Assembly (NCBI RefSeq): GCF_001522545.3
Contig: NC_031799.1
Location: 48,054,502 to 48,118,501 of the forward strand
Length of the DNA stretch: 64,000 bases
Origin: Parus major
Lineage: Eukaryota > Chordata > Aves > Passeriformes > Paridae
Direction: 5' to 3'
Made by a program: the position numbers and the translations under genes. The notes under the pieces were generated by a model. The model saw only the letters and a program-made list of their open reading frames with translations. It had not been told where the DNA came from and searched no databases. The number at the start of each line of letters is the position of its first letter. Positions within the stretch are counted from its first letter, which is position 1. Shown here in pieces: positions 12,725 to 26,040 of the stretch.

Positions 12725-12752
12725 ATTTTTGTGTATGACAAGTGGAAATGAA
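12725..12752 (+). repeat. Dispersed 28-base repeat, copy 1
   Basis: This word contains GTGTATGACAAGTGGAAATG and matches 14684-14711 in the same orientation at 26 of 28 positions. Flanks do not align, so the origin (ancient repeat fragment or small transposition) is unclear. Confidence 0.6.
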
Positions 12753-14683
12753 GCATTATGTAAATAAAACCTTGCTTCCCTAACCTATAAATGGTAAGGA
12801 AATTACATTTACTTGAAGTTGTTAAAAAGCTTTTTCATCTCTGGCAGACAAGAAATTCTCAGTTCAATTTTAGAGACTTTTTCTTAAAAGCTTTTTGTTT
12901 CATTGCACTTAGGAAATATGAGTGATCAGGTGAAAGTTTTCCTTTTGTTTTTTCTTGAGGTAAAGGCATTATTATCTCATTGGGTACAACAGGGTGCAGA
13001 GAGACAAAAGAGAGGGTTTAGTGGGTTTATACCCCAAGTGGAAGCAGCCTTGTTCATCTCCTAGTACTGAGCATTACCATCAGTTTTGCAAGAATAATAG
13101 ATATAACAGATTGAGAGCCAAAAATAATAAATCTATGCCAGTGTTTAGATTTGGGTATCTGGCTTAATTGAGTATCTCATGGAAATGGATATCTCTGCGT
13201 GACATTACAGATATGGCAGGAGATGGAAAATTGACGAAGGCTTTATATTCCTTACAGCAAGTATAAGAGTCTCATGCTCATAAATAAAATGTTCAAATTT
13301 ATTCAGTTTTTAGTTAGAAAATGATCAATCCATTCATTAAGAGAAAATAGCAAAATTTGCTATTTGCATTCACATTCTTGCTGGGACCTGTCCCCAAATT
13401 CTGTTCAGCAGAGCACAAGGCTTTCTTCCTTCTTAGTGTAGCAAGGAATGTCTGCTCAATTGAAATTGTTACAGAGACAAAGAAAAATGAGCAAAGTTTT
13501 GGACACCTGCAGAACTGTTTTGAAGTAAAACGCATGGGTTTCTGGGGATTACACTTATTTAGTGGTATATTAGAAAACACTCATACAAAACAGATATATT
13601 TTAGGAAGAGACTGCAGTAAATTATTTTTTAAAACACCCAGTTTTTCATCAAAACACTGCTGATTAAAAAAAAAAAAATACAAAATTATAGTATCCCAGA
13701 TTTTAAACCAGTGTTTTTCAAATATTTTTGAAAAAAAAAATACTGTTCAAAAATAAAATGGTAAAAACTAATACGGGTTTTCTTCATTTACTTTTTAACA
13801 GACATAAAAATCCAAAAATATCATCCTTTAGTCTGTATTCACAACCAAGTGAAAATAAAAGCCAAACTCATAGTTTTGTGGGATTTTTTTTCTTTTCTGC
13901 TCATAATGTCAAGCCATCTGTCAGACACAAAACTAGAATATTTTCATGAGCTGTTTACTTCTATAAAGGATAGTTTTCATAGCATTCAGAATTTTTAAAG
14001 GTCAGAATGGCATGGTTGCTGTGGTCAAAAAAGAAACAGTGACACTTCTGTGTGGAACAGATTGACTCCAGGTTAAACCTTACTTTGGGGAAAATTTATG
14101 TAGTTGACTTATACTGGGTATATTGATTTACATCTCTATTAAGCTCTCCTCATATTCAAGCTATATCAATTTCTTTTACTGATAAAACCAAATGTACTTT
14201 GTACACCACAAAAATAAAGCTGGCATAAAATTATGTGAGTGATACTGAAGATCATTACAAATTTTGTAATTAGCCTACTTTTCTTAAGAAGAAAAACTGA
14301 AAGACCTTGAAATTATTTTCTGAGCAGAGAAAAAGGAGAAAAGGGCCAGGCTTTTCTGCAGCTGAGAGAATAGTTGTTGCATCAACAGAATAGCACAGAG
14401 ATTTCTGAATGGGGTTTAAATTACCTTGTTTATTGAACAATGTTGTGGTTATTTTCAAACTGTGACAGGTGCAATTAGAATATTCCTGCTGCAGAAGACA
14501 GTTCTTCACAAATTTAACTATACACATATACATATATAGAAATATGTGAGTAAGCTACAGTACCACCTATATTGTATCAAACACAGAGAAGAAATGTACA
14601 GCTAGAAGTAATCAAGTAAGATGCTGAGAACTTTATTTGGCACCAGTATTAATCATATTATAAAAAAAATCTGTATCTATTAA

Positions 14684-14711
14684 ATATTTGTGTATGACAA
14701 GTAGAAATGAA
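14684..14711 (+). repeat. Dispersed 28-base repeat, copy 2
   Basis: Contains GTGTATGACAAGTAGAAATG and matches 12725-12752 in direct orientation with two differences. The distance between copies is about 1.96 kb. Confidence 0.6.
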
Positions 14712-16365
14712 ATATTTTTTGAAATTTAAAAAAAATATTTTTTGCCAGTAATCAATATCCAATCATAACAGCTTAATCATGAAAACATATATTAATATAT
14801 TCCTAACTTCATTTGGTATTCAAAGTTTTTTTCTTACTTAGGAAACTTCTATCTTCTAAAAGAAAATACACCTGCAAATAAGACAACTTTTCACTGTGTA
14901 AATCAAATTAATCTTCTATCCTTTAATTTAAAATCAGTAACAACAATTCAGCAGACAGTAGAGTTGTGACATGATAAAACAAATGTTGTTGCACAGACTA
15001 TTTTACAATAGTGAAAATTTAAATACCACTGTGGAAGGAGTTTTGATAAGAGATGCATCTTAATGCAAGTAGAAGCATGCACTATTCATTCATGTTGTGC
15101 ATGGTGTTTCTTGGGAAGAAATATAGTTTTATGTCTTTTTAAGACCTTAAGTGTTTTCAAGAATTTCTGCCACAGTGGAATTGGTCTCCTCAAGATACAA
15201 ACCCCTCAAGATTTGAGTCAAACTTATAAATTATTTTTTTTTATCATTGTTAATCAGTAGCTGTAGCTGGACAATTATGATTAAGCAATTACAATGTGAA
15301 TGTTGTACTCTTGGCTAACATTATTTTCAAGGACAAGGGAAGACTCCCAAGATAAATGGGCTGTCTAGAGGAGAGCCAGCAGGAGTGAAACTAGGACTGA
15401 GCAGTAACTGGAGGAGAGGTAATTCCAACAGAGATCATGACCACCAATTCATTGACCATCTTCTCCAGACAGACTCCAGAGTCAGATGGAGGGAAGAACT
15501 ACACCTGAGAAGTAATCAGCATGAGAAGTGAGAGATATAACAGCAAATAGAGGGTTGAGTACTAATTGATGAAAAAGCTGTGGAAACTGTGGCCAATGAA
15601 TGTTGATGCCTTCGTTTATTAAAAAACATAAACAGTGTAAAGTTTAGATGATCAGGGAGACAGCATTTGGTGTCCTCCCACCCAGCTGCCTCCTTTGCAC
15701 ACACTGGGATAAAACAGAAATTTCTCACCTGGAGTTGGTACTGCACCAGGTAACAAGCCTGTGTTCAGGACAGCAACAGGTTTCCTCTGCATTACAATAG
15801 AATGCATATTCACACTTCCAAAGGAATTTGATTGATCTAAAGTTTGAAACAAAGTGTGTTTTAGTTGACAAAAATAGTCTGAAAGATTTCCACGAATACC
15901 ACTCTTATCTTTTGCCTCTGAGAAAACTTAGAAGACTGATTTTGCTAAGCTGCTCAGCTGTAGCTTGGGAGAAAACACTTTTCTGTTCCATTGCCATTCT
16001 TGAAACTTTCTTAGTCAATTTATTTTTTCCCCACCCAAGCCCTATGCAAGATGGTCATAAAAGCCTCCTTTTTCTACTGTTCATTTTGAGGAGATAGAAA
16101 GGTTTTGTGCATAGGAAATATATATTGACAAATCTTTTCTTTAGAGAACACATAATATGATGACTTATTTGCAATAGGCTTCAGTGGTCTGGAAGCAGCA
16201 TGACACAAGTATCCAAAACAACAGTTTCCTGAAATTTTTCATTTGGTTGTAGACAGGGAAATAAAGACCAGAAGCATAGCAGATTCCAGGAAGAGTTTTA
16301 AAATCTCAAATTTTGGAAGGGGAAATATATTTTCCCCTCTTTTTCGCTCTTTTTGTTTTACAAGC

Positions 16366-17383
16366 TGTCGTAGTTTGACACTGGCCCAACACCAGGCAGG
16401 CACAGAAGTTGCTCACACACCCTCTCTTGCCACAGCTGGGCAGAGGACAGAAAAAAATTAAATGAGGGCTTCACGAGTTAAGAACTTGGAGAAAACAGTC
16501 CAAGGGAAAAAGAGGCTCACTTAGAGATACAAAATGAGTTTATTACTAATAAAATCAGAGGAGGTTAATGAGATGTAAAATAAACTCTTAAAACAACTTT
16601 TCATCTGCCAATCCCTTCCTCCTTCCCCCAACAGTACAGGGAAACAGGGTATGGGGCTTTGGTCAGTTCCTCACTCGAGGTCTTCTTCTGCTTATGGGAG
16701 AAGAGTCCTTCCACTGCTACTCCATGAGGTCTCTCCCATGGGAGACAGTTCTCTGTGAGCTTCACCAGCATGGCTCCAAATCTAAGGAGCAGCAGTTGTC
16801 CCAAAACTGCTGTGGAGATGGTCACTCTTCCATGGGCTGCAGTCCTCCAAGGACAGACTGCTCCAGCCTCTCTCTGCTGGGTCTCCCACCGCCTCCTCCA
16901 GGCATCCACCTGCTCCAGCATGAGCTCCTCCACTGTCTGTGGGTGGATCTCTGCATCCCCCGTGGATCCCCAGGGGCTGTAGGGCACAGCTGCTTCACCA
17001 TGGGCTGCACCAGGGGCTGCAGGGGAACCTCAGCTCTGGTGCCTGGAGCTCCTCCTGCCCCTCCTTCTCCACTGACCTTGGTGTCTCCATATTTTCCTCA
17101 CATGTTCTCACCTCCTCCTCTTCTCTGACTAGAAAAAATAGCTGTGTGTGCCCTACTTGCTTTTGATTTTCTTCTTAAATATGTTATCACAGAGGTGTTA
17201 CCAACCTCTCTTTGGCCCAGCCTTGGCCAGTGGCATGTCCATCTTCAGAGCCATCAGGGACTGGCTCTGCTGGACCTGGTGGAAGCTTCCAGCAGCTTCT
17301 CACAGAAACCAGCTCTGTGTCTCCCTCCAACACCCCACTACCAAAAATCAGGCTGAGCAAAACAGCACCCACGCTTTACTACA
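16366..17383 (-). mobile_element. Complete-looking ERV LTR (bird ERVL-like), minus strand
   Basis: About 1,018 bp bounded by TG (16366) and CA (17382-17383), so the other strand also reads TG...CA. Read on the minus strand it begins near TGTAGTAAAGCG, passes GTGAGAAGCTGCTGGAAGC, a TATA-like AACATATTTAAG near 17175, a run of CTGCAGCCC/GGAGCAG units (about 16700-17040), an AATAAA signal near 16535, and ends with CTGGTGTTGGGCCAGTGTC and AAACTACGACA. This order agrees with a known bird ERVL-type LTR (from memory). No internal retroviral sequence is seen on either side, so it is probably a solo LTR left by recombination. I could not find a target-site duplication (flanks ACAAGC and CTTCTT do not match). 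Open frames on both strands up to 144 codons lie inside it and are not genes. Confidence 0.75.
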
Positions 17384-20300
17384 CTTCTTTGTTTTGGATT
17401 TAGTTGGTGCAATGCAGCCCTCAGACTTGTAATGTTTATTTGGCTCCCTGTATAAGGGAGTGCTGTTTTTATGACATCCTGTTTGTCCATACCTGTAGCA
17501 CACTGAAAATGGCAAGGTACAGATAATGCATTGTGTAGTATATCCACTCAGTTATCAGCTAAAGTCATACCTAATATTAGCCATATTTCTGCTTAAATAG
17601 TTACCCATGCCTATGCATCTCATTCTTGTCGAACTAAACACATATGAATCTTGAAGCTCTGCCAGTTAAAGCAAGATTTTATTTCCACCAGGTCTGGAGT
17701 TTGGTTTTTGGTTGGTTGGTTGGTTGGTTGGTTGTTAGAGAGGAGGGTGAAAGTGTTCTGTAAAAAAAATAGTTGTTTTGTAAAAACATTTAAAGAGATA
17801 CTTGCATTTTATTGCATTTTTATTTCAGCAACGGATACTAAATGTGAAAAATCTTTCTATTAGGGCTCCATATGCATGCTGAAGAAAAGTCTTTCTTTTT
17901 ATTGTCTACCATACTTGCTCGAGTTTCATTACATTTTACAATTAAGTGCTATTTTGCAGGATTTTTGGAGAAACAGCATAAAATAGGAAACAGCCAAGGA
18001 GATTTCTACATCAGTAGAAGACAAATTCAGTCATTTATTCAGCTCTTAATATCTGACAATAGCAATCAGTTTTTACATTGTCATGGAAATAAATATCAAA
18101 GCATGTCCCTTCAAGTTGCTATATTGACTATGAAAGCTAATACATTTGATACATAAAACACATATAAAATGTACATAAAATGGCTATGTCTGCACCTCTA
18201 GTAATGTCCATGGGCTGCAGTTGCACCTCATTCCATTTCCCGTGGAGGAACAGATATTTTTGATTATTTTCAATTTTTTTTAAAAATATGAACTCATTAA
18301 CAAACTGTTTTACTCAACATAATGCTGGTAATTTTTAAGCTCACCTTCTCTGAAATGTACATATCCTTTTTCCCTAATCTGTCAGGAGTTTTCATTGTAT
18401 CATTTTGGGATATGCCGAGAAGATACTGTTCTCTTGCTTATTTTATTTTTAATCTGTAAATCCTACCTTCAGATAAAGTTTTTTTAAGGCTTAAGAAATT
18501 AAAGAGTTCTGTTTTGTGAAATAAACTGTAATCAGGTGTTGTGCAACCAAAAGTGAAAGATTATACAATGAGTTGTTAACATACACAGTATTGATAAATT
18601 TGAAATTGCCTAGTAGAAAATTTCAATAAATGAAGACATGGACTTTTCTCAGAGGGACAGAAGTTGCAAACATTATTGCAACATCAATTCCTTCCATCCC
18701 TAGAATGGTCTTTAGCACTTCATGAACTCCTATTTGAGACTGAACAAGTCTAGTGATTAGAAAAGGGTGCTAAAGGAAAGCTAGATTTCAAGTAAAATTT
18801 CGAAGTTAAAGTTTGAAGCAAAATCTTCATACTGAGGTATTTATTACTTGCTATGAAAGGTAGAAATATAACAAGTCTGTTCATTGTTTCATTAGAAATG
18901 ATGTAAAATTATGATGTATTTTTAAAATGGTATGGTACAACTAGAAGGTTATATTTGATCAAGACATTAAACAGAGAGCATAAGCTACCAGTACCAGGAG
19001 GCAAAACACAAAAAATGTTTCAATCAGGCAAAGACTTAATATTTATAAAAATAACTGGGAGAACCAAGAAAATAAGATATAACTAGAAGACTAGGAAAGA
19101 TGAGCTACCAATAAAGTCTTACTTATTAATTATACTGGTTTTGAAATTTTGCTGCACTTTGATGATAAATCTAGTCTTAAAATGTTATGTTTAATTTTTA
19201 ATGAATTTTTAAAACTTTCTTGTGCTCTTTAGCAGCTCAGGGAGATTTTTTCCCAATGATTCTTGGTTTAACAATGAAAGTGAACTTTAAAAATATAAAC
19301 CTTGTTTATTTTCAAAAATATCTGATATAACTTTTTTTAAAATTTATTTAACTATTATCTAATTAACATTTAAATATTTTCATTTCTAGGGTAAGATAGA
19401 ACAGAGTAGAAATAGTTTGTGCCAGAAATTCAACCTCTAAGAAAATTATTTTTTTATGTCTGCAAATGGTTTTCTGAGGGAAAATTATCTCATGCTCTAT
19501 GCTTAGGCATACCAGAAACCATGGAGTAAGAAGCAATCACAGTACCAAAGCTAGCTTTCAAAGTCCTAGTGCCTCAGAAGAACCCACTTTGGCTCACTTG
19601 CTTTGATGTTCTAGACAATTAATGTCTCAATGCATGCCACAGGGCCTCCCTCCAGTGCCTTTTCCCTTCCAGCTTACAACAGCAATGAAAATAGTCAGGT
19701 CTTCAGCCACATGCACAAACTCTCTCCCTTGCAATTGTCTCTGATGGGCAATATGATTTATCTTAAGAACACCAAGTGGGGCTTGTCCAAAGATGAGATA
19801 ACTGGTCTCCCATCACAATTAGATTTATTGCCTGTATGAATACGGCCAATGCAGTATATAATACAAGCAGTTCTAAAGGGTTATGATATTAGGCAGGTTC
19901 CACTAGACATGTACCAGTTCAAAGTCTTTGGCCTTGCAGAATGCAAATTACAAAGCAACAAAGAACCTTTGGAACTACTTTAGGATTTAATCTTTCTACA
20001 TGACCAGATCTTAGCTGGACCCTCCAAGAAGAAACTGCTTACATTTTGCCCAGCTTCCCAGTCTCCAGCAGCATTTTTTATGATTTTGAGGATGATGCAA
20101 CAAAGTAAATCCCAATCATCATGGCTCACACATCTGTGGAATGAGAGTATTCAGACAGTTCTTCCTGCAGTGCCCACCTTGTGTTCTTATCTTAGGATAA
20201 AACATGTTGCCCATCAGTGAAACTCAAAGGGCAGAGGGTGTGCACTGGAGGGGAGAACGCATCCAAAGACATGCTACCATTGCATCATCAAATTTGTAGT

Positions 20301-22166
20301 CTATAGTGACTTTCAAGATCTTCCATAGACATTGTTAGCTTAGTGATTGATTGCAGACAGAAGCCAAATAAAATGAGCAAATATGGAACTTCAGAATCAT
20401 GGAACGTCATATGCAAAAGTGCAACTTTTGGGACAGTGATACGTACATTCTTCTGACCAGGGTATGGATTATCTTAATCAAAATTCCCTGGCTTGTGACC
20501 AAGGAGAAGAAACCATTCTCCAGAGATTATCTATGGCTAGCTTTTAACTACCTAATTTCATTAAAGTTTTGCTTGTAAGATCTAATTATTTCTTAATGTA
20601 TGAATGAAGACCTCTTCAGCAATGGATAGAAGTATACAAATGAGTACAAAGCACTTAAGAGAGAGAATTTTTTCCATTTCATTGATAATTTGTTTGTTTA
20701 CTTTTGTAAAGTGAGATCTAATTTGAATGAAAATGCTTGAGGAAGAATACTATATATATATATATAATGTTGAATTATTAGGGTAACTCTTTCATTGAAA
20801 AAAACAGATTTTTCTCTTTCACATATGAGGAAATGCATCAAGGCAGAGGTTTTGATTGATAATAGGTAAGTGTGTTCACACAGAAAAGGGGAAGGCAATC
20901 GGCAAAGAACTTTAAACTCTTGTTTGTCCTGCAATAATTGATAATTACTGGCATAGTTTAAAAAAAAACAAAACAGTGTTACCATTAAGGCTTATTTCTC
21001 ATTGGCTTGCTAAATAAATTGGAACACATTTCATGTCATTTTTCTACTGACTGTTCACACATACATTATCCATTTATTCCTACTCTTCAGAGATTTAATC
21101 ACAATGCTACAGTGACAGACAAAAACAGAAAACTCTCTCAGTGTGAAATTACATGTCTGAACAAAACAAGGAAGGCAGATTAATAAACAAAACATCACAT
21201 AGTAATTAAAAGTATTTTGATAGTAGCTGAAAAGATGACACAAGACATGACAATTCTCATTTATTATAAAAACCCTTTAAGATGGTGGCTCATTAACAAA
21301 CCTATATTTATGGCCTTTGTGTCAAAGACCTGGAATGATATTTAAAAGTAAAAGAAAAGTAACATTAATTCATCAAATATTAATGACATTTCCTGAGTGT
21401 GAATGTCATATTTTAAGACAAGAATATTTAAGTAAGTGTGTTTGTGAGCTTCATAATTTTTGTATTTGAACCAAAAGTTTAGCTTAAAGCGCCTTATTCG
21501 TTCAACTTACCTGACAGCAGCTCCTCATCTTCTTTGCATAGTAAAATGCATGATTGATTCTTCAACTTGATCTTCAACCCTTTCTATGCAATGTGGCCTT
21601 TATTGTTTATAATTTTGGATAAAGGTATTAGAGGTATATTCTTTTCTATTAGTTTTGGTATTTACATTTCAATCCTACCAATTTGTCTAATCTTTTCCCA
21701 AATTTTTGACATTGAGTTTTCTCCCTTCAAAGAGTCCAGTCGAAAAATTTGCAAGTTCATTATTCACTGTAAAAACAAAACAATTATTTTCTCATCAACG
21801 TAATTCCATATTTCAGTAAGTGCTACATCATTCTTGCTTTGTGGAATTCAGTGAATAACAATCATGCCTTCAGCATAATTGCTTTTGTGATTTTATTCAC
21901 TGCTTTATTTTTTATTTTTTTTGATCACAGCTTTTGTGATTTTGTTAAAATGTTTTGTTTCATGGCTTCTCAATGGGATTGCACTTGTTTCCAGATAGAC
22001 TGATGAATTACTGAGAAGCCTGTTAGAGATAAACTGAAGAATATTATTGGCAACTAGTAAGATTTCCTCTACTTATGAAAGTGTAATTGCTACAGTTAAT
22101 AGATATTTTGTCCATCAACACAAGTCAAAGAGGAAAATTAGCAGTCATTACTGTTGAAGGTGTCAA
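17384..22166. other. AT-rich noncoding stretch
   Basis: No exon or clear transposon. A slightly GC-richer section at about 19530-20560 might be an unrecognised old repeat. A short patch near 18205-18245 resembles ERV LTR wording (CCATGGGCTGCAG) but is too short to call. A (TA)n run sits at about 20751-20766. Confidence 0.55.
17710..17733 (+). repeat. (GGTT)n microsatellite, about 6 copies
   Basis: Uninterrupted GGTT units downstream of the LTR at 16366-17383. The G-strand runs are only GG, so a stable quadruplex is not expected. Confidence 0.9.
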
Positions 22167-22310
22167 AGAATCATAGAATCTTAGACTAACCTCAGTGGAA
22201 GAGACTCACAAGGATCACAGAAATTCAACTCCTGTCCCTACACAGGACCATACCATGTGCCCAAGATCATTTTCCAAATGAACGAAGATGTTCATTGAGA
22301 CTCACTTTAA
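22167..22310 (-). mobile_element. CR1 LINE 3' end, minus strand
   Basis: Read on the + strand the copy starts with AGAATCATAGAATC, the reverse complement of the CR1 tail repeat, followed by GGAAGAGACTCACAAGGATC and CAACTCCTGTCC, in the arrangement of an inverted CR1 3' end. About 140 bp, well diverged. The right limit is approximate. Confidence 0.75.
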
Positions 22311-25039
22311 AGCAAAACAGAAGACACTGAAGAGAAAGTAGGCCCTGTCTGCTTCACTGTTGTAATGTTTCATTCTACAAACCTATTTATATTGCTGTAG
22401 GCATTCATTGTTTCAATTCTGAGTAGAACTTCTGTTGCAAATGTTCTGGGAGTTTTTTTTAAATAATACCACCAAAATAACATGGAAACTTATCTTTGGT
22501 TCTGGTACTCTCCACTACAAAACTCTTCAACTATTGGTGCAAATGCTTCCTCCACAGTTGCTTCTATTAAGAAATTGTCATATGGTAAGTATTGTGAGGG
22601 TGGTGACAGAAAAGGTAAAGCTCTGGGTATCTTGCCTCCTAACTATCAACCAGCAGACATTTTAGATTCACTGTCTGGCCACTGGCTGAAGATTTGTTTT
22701 ATGTATCAGTACCTAAAATGAAAAAAAAACCTTCTTTCAACAAAAGACAATGACTGTCTGAGAAATCCTGTTTGTAAGTATGTTTTGCAGTCTTTTAATC
22801 AAATTATTACTATTACTTCTCAGTTTTCACTTCCTTTCACGTACTGTTTTGTACATATACTACAAAACAGTTGGCTTGGTTGTGAAAATGAGTTTGTCTT
22901 CTCACTCATGTGGTTGTTAATAGACAAAAGACAGAGGAGAAAACGTGTACCATGATTGTAGGAATGATATTCAAATACATATATACTTCAAGTTTTATTT
23001 TAACCGCTATGAAAAGCACAGGTAGTCATGCTGTGAATTATTGCCCAAATTTGCCAGCAGCTTGGACAAACACAGACAGGGAAGCAATTTTTATAATTAT
23101 TTCTGGGAGTCAGTCCGGGTTGGAGTACATAACTTAGGGAGTAAAAGTAAATAACAATCACCAGAATTTTAGTATAAAGTCCTTTGCTTTGGTTCTTCAT
23201 AAAAGCATGACTCACAGAACCACAATCACTCATAAGGCACCATGTTCTGTTACTCCTGAGATTTGTGGGTTTAAATACTTTATAAAAATGTAAATATGTT
23301 GCTCACAGAGTTCAAGCTCTGTGCCCTCTGTATGTGGATTAAGTCCTGTTGATAACTAGGTAGAAACATATGCGGTTTTAAAACCCCAGTGATTAAATTT
23401 CAATATAAATTGCAAGAAAACACAGTTTCAAATGGAATTATCTTGCTTTTTGACTTCTTATAGTCAGCTACAGCTGGATATCTGACAGGATAATTTTTTT
23501 CTCTTCTTTGGATCATACAAAATGTTTTCTTACTGCCTGAATTTGGATAACATATTTCGTCATTTTACATGGAGAAATTTTGCTTTCTCAGATGACCAAA
23601 AGGTCTTCACTGTTGGAGTGTCCAGATAATATTTATTTGAAAGAAAAAGCTTTAAAAAATTAAATATTTGTTTGTATTTGGAAGACTTCAAACCTAAACC
23701 CTTGTTAGATCATTATTTCTCACTGAGTATTCTCGTTCAGAAGACCTTTTCATTTTAAAGGATCTTTCATCAAATTGAATTGCATCCCAAGTGTAAAGTG
23801 CACTTGCATAACTGAAGTGCTAGACTCATAGTTAAAAAAACCCGCTTCATTTATTTTCCTTAATTCATAACGTGTGTACTTTACCATTTCCTAAACACAG
23901 CTAAGCAATATTCTGCTTACACCATATTTGCTCTGCCAGTAAGCTTACTGTCAAACATTTGTAAAGAGACACTTGAAAGTAATGAGATTTCACTATGAAA
24001 GCTCTCTCTCTATATTTTATTATTATATTTTTTAAATTTTTTTGTGCTGAGAGGTTCTGTTTATGATATATGGAAACCTGAAAACGCTTATTTATGTATG
24101 AGGTAATTATATTCCTGTCAACAGTCCTATTGAGTTAATGAGATTATTAACAAGAGAAAAGTTGCTCCTATTTTGGTGTTTTCAGAATTAGACCATGTTT
24201 AGTATATGTTTTCAAAATCTTAGAAGCTGTTTAAGCAGCTCTTTTCTCCCTAGGTTTGTTCAATCCTAATTGTTAGACCTATATGCTACTGAGTAGTGAT
24301 AGCCAAGTCCTTTAAGCAGCTTTAAAGATCTAAGCCTAATGTACTTGATAGATACCTATGCTAATGTCATCACTTTCCCCAGTCTCTGTACTGATTTTCA
24401 TAAGCATTGTTAATCAGTATGGCAGAACAATACGATTTCTTTTTTAATCTCAGGAGTTCTTAGTCTGTCTCATGCGTGGTGCCACATTGTAAAACATAAA
24501 AATCCCACATGATTATCTCCCTTCTTTCACAAAGGGTGTTTCCTGTATGTGAATGATTTATTTTCTTAGGCTGCTGCTGACAGAAGTGGGATTGTGTGGC
24601 TCCTGCTGTGATCCAATACAGGTTCTTTTATACCCTTATTTTTAAGGAGCCCTTCAAATTCCAAACTAGTCTGAAATGTTGTGTTCATTTTGTTATCTGG
24701 ATACACAATCAGCAAAATACACCTTAATTATGAACAAGGTGAAATTACTTCAAAATGAATTTGCAAATTGGAAATAATAACCAACATTCTTCTATTACTG
24801 CACTGAGGAACATCTAGGTTTCAAAAACCCACAGGAAGCCTGAAAATGATGTTTTTATTTTTGGTGATAAAATAGCGGGCTTTTTCCCCATGCAGAAATT
24901 TTGTGCATGATTGCAAGCTTATACAACTGATAAGAGAATGATGTCTCACAATGATACATTAGCTCGCGTCCCTCAGTGTTTTAAAGATCAATGTTGGCTG
25001 CTCTCTTATTTACTACTTACAGATAGACACTTTGGTATT
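22311..25039. other. AT-rich noncoding stretch
   Basis: No exon, RNA gene or transposon recognised. An isolated CpG-containing patch (AGCTCGCGTCC near 24962) stands out in otherwise CpG-poor sequence but has no further support. Confidence 0.6.
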
Positions 25040-26040
25040 TTATGTTGTCTTGCCCTCTAACAACACAGGTCTCTTTTCACATTTTTCTTTCACCAGCAAG
25101 GTCTCCCAGGCCTTTTTTCTAAAGGCAAGTTTCATAAATAACAATCAATAGTGGACAAGATCCTGTTTATAAGTCACTTGAAGAAACTCAGGCCATAAAG
25201 TTTCATGGGACCTGTGGGCTATATCTAAGGGTGCACAGACAGTATCTTTGAAAGGCTGCACTGTGTAATCTTTGAAAGGTCATGGAGCAATCTGCAATAA
25301 CTGCAGAAAGGGAAATGTCACATCCATACTCAAAAAGTCCAAAAGTATGGTGGGAAGTGTGGACCAGTCAGCTTCACTTGGATGCAAAATGGACCAAGTC
25401 CTCTTGGAGCACATTTCTGGGCACATGAAGAACCAGAATTTGATGAGAAAGTCAGTGTGGGCTGCTGAAGGTGCATCATGCATGATCTTGTGATAAAATG
25501 GCAGAATTTGGGAATGAAACAGGTAGATATAACTTATCACTATTAGCTTGGGATGTCATGCTGTAGGTATGCAGACAAAAAAGAGACAAAATTAGCTGGA
25601 TCATTGTAGTTAGTTGCTGGTTCATGTTTCATGTAGGAGATAGTTACAGGTTCCTCAGGTATCTGTCTTGAAATGTATGCTATTTAAAACACTGTGAATA
25701 AGCTGAAGGAGTTAACACTCACCAAGTTATTTTATCACTTCAACCAAGGAGCACCAGTTACACACTGGAGTACAAGATGGTCTTTCAGACAAACCTGACA
25801 GAAAACAATGAACAGACCAACAGGAAGTCCCTGAAATTCAACAAGGTCAAATGTAAAATCATGCACTTGAGATGGAATAATCATGTCTTCTGGTATGATA
25901 CAGACATGGGGCTCATCAGCCAGGAAGCAGCTCTGCAGCTCTGGAGTAAGGAAATACCAACCAGCAGTGTTTCTGGACAACAACTAAGACTACTTTTTTC
26001 TTGGGCTGTATGAACAACACTCAAGAAAATGATGATACCC
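25040..26040 (+). mobile_element. CR1 LINE fragment covering part of the reverse transcriptase region, decayed
   Basis: The + strand shows CAAGGTCTCCCAGGCC, CCATGGGACC-like wording (TTTCATGGGACCTGTGGGCT), CTTTGAAAGGTCATGGAGC, CAGTCAGCTTCACTTGG, GGACCAAGTCCTCTTGGAGC and, further on, TTCAACAAGGTCAAATGTAA with ATCATGCACTTGAGATGG, GAAGCAGCTCTGCAG and TTCTGGACAACAAC. These follow the order of the CR1 second open reading frame, from within the reverse transcriptase towards the part just before the 3' untranslated end. In CR1 this protein copies the element's RNA at the target site. Many stops and small deletions interrupt the frame, and no 3' tail is present, so the copy is truncated at both ends and inactive. 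Short open frames at 25272-25493 and 25777-26013 are remnants of it or chance. Confidence 0.8.

Larger units (their letters stand above)
11541..16365. other. AT-rich noncoding stretch
   Basis: No gene recognised. It holds an imperfect tandem pair at 12437-12482 (AAGTGGACCTTAAAGGTATA and AAGTGGTCCTTAAAGACTAT, period 26), two copies of a 28-base word listed separately, A-runs at 13667-13679 and near 13730, and an AT-rich imperfect palindrome near 14713-14744. Confidence 0.55.

Noticed and set aside
16601..17128. Overlapping open frames on both strands, up to 144 codons
   Set aside because: All lie within the LTR at 16366-17383 and follow its repeat units.
18205..18250. CCATGGGCTGCAG patch like ERV LTR wording
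   Set aside because: Too short and isolated to support a separate element.
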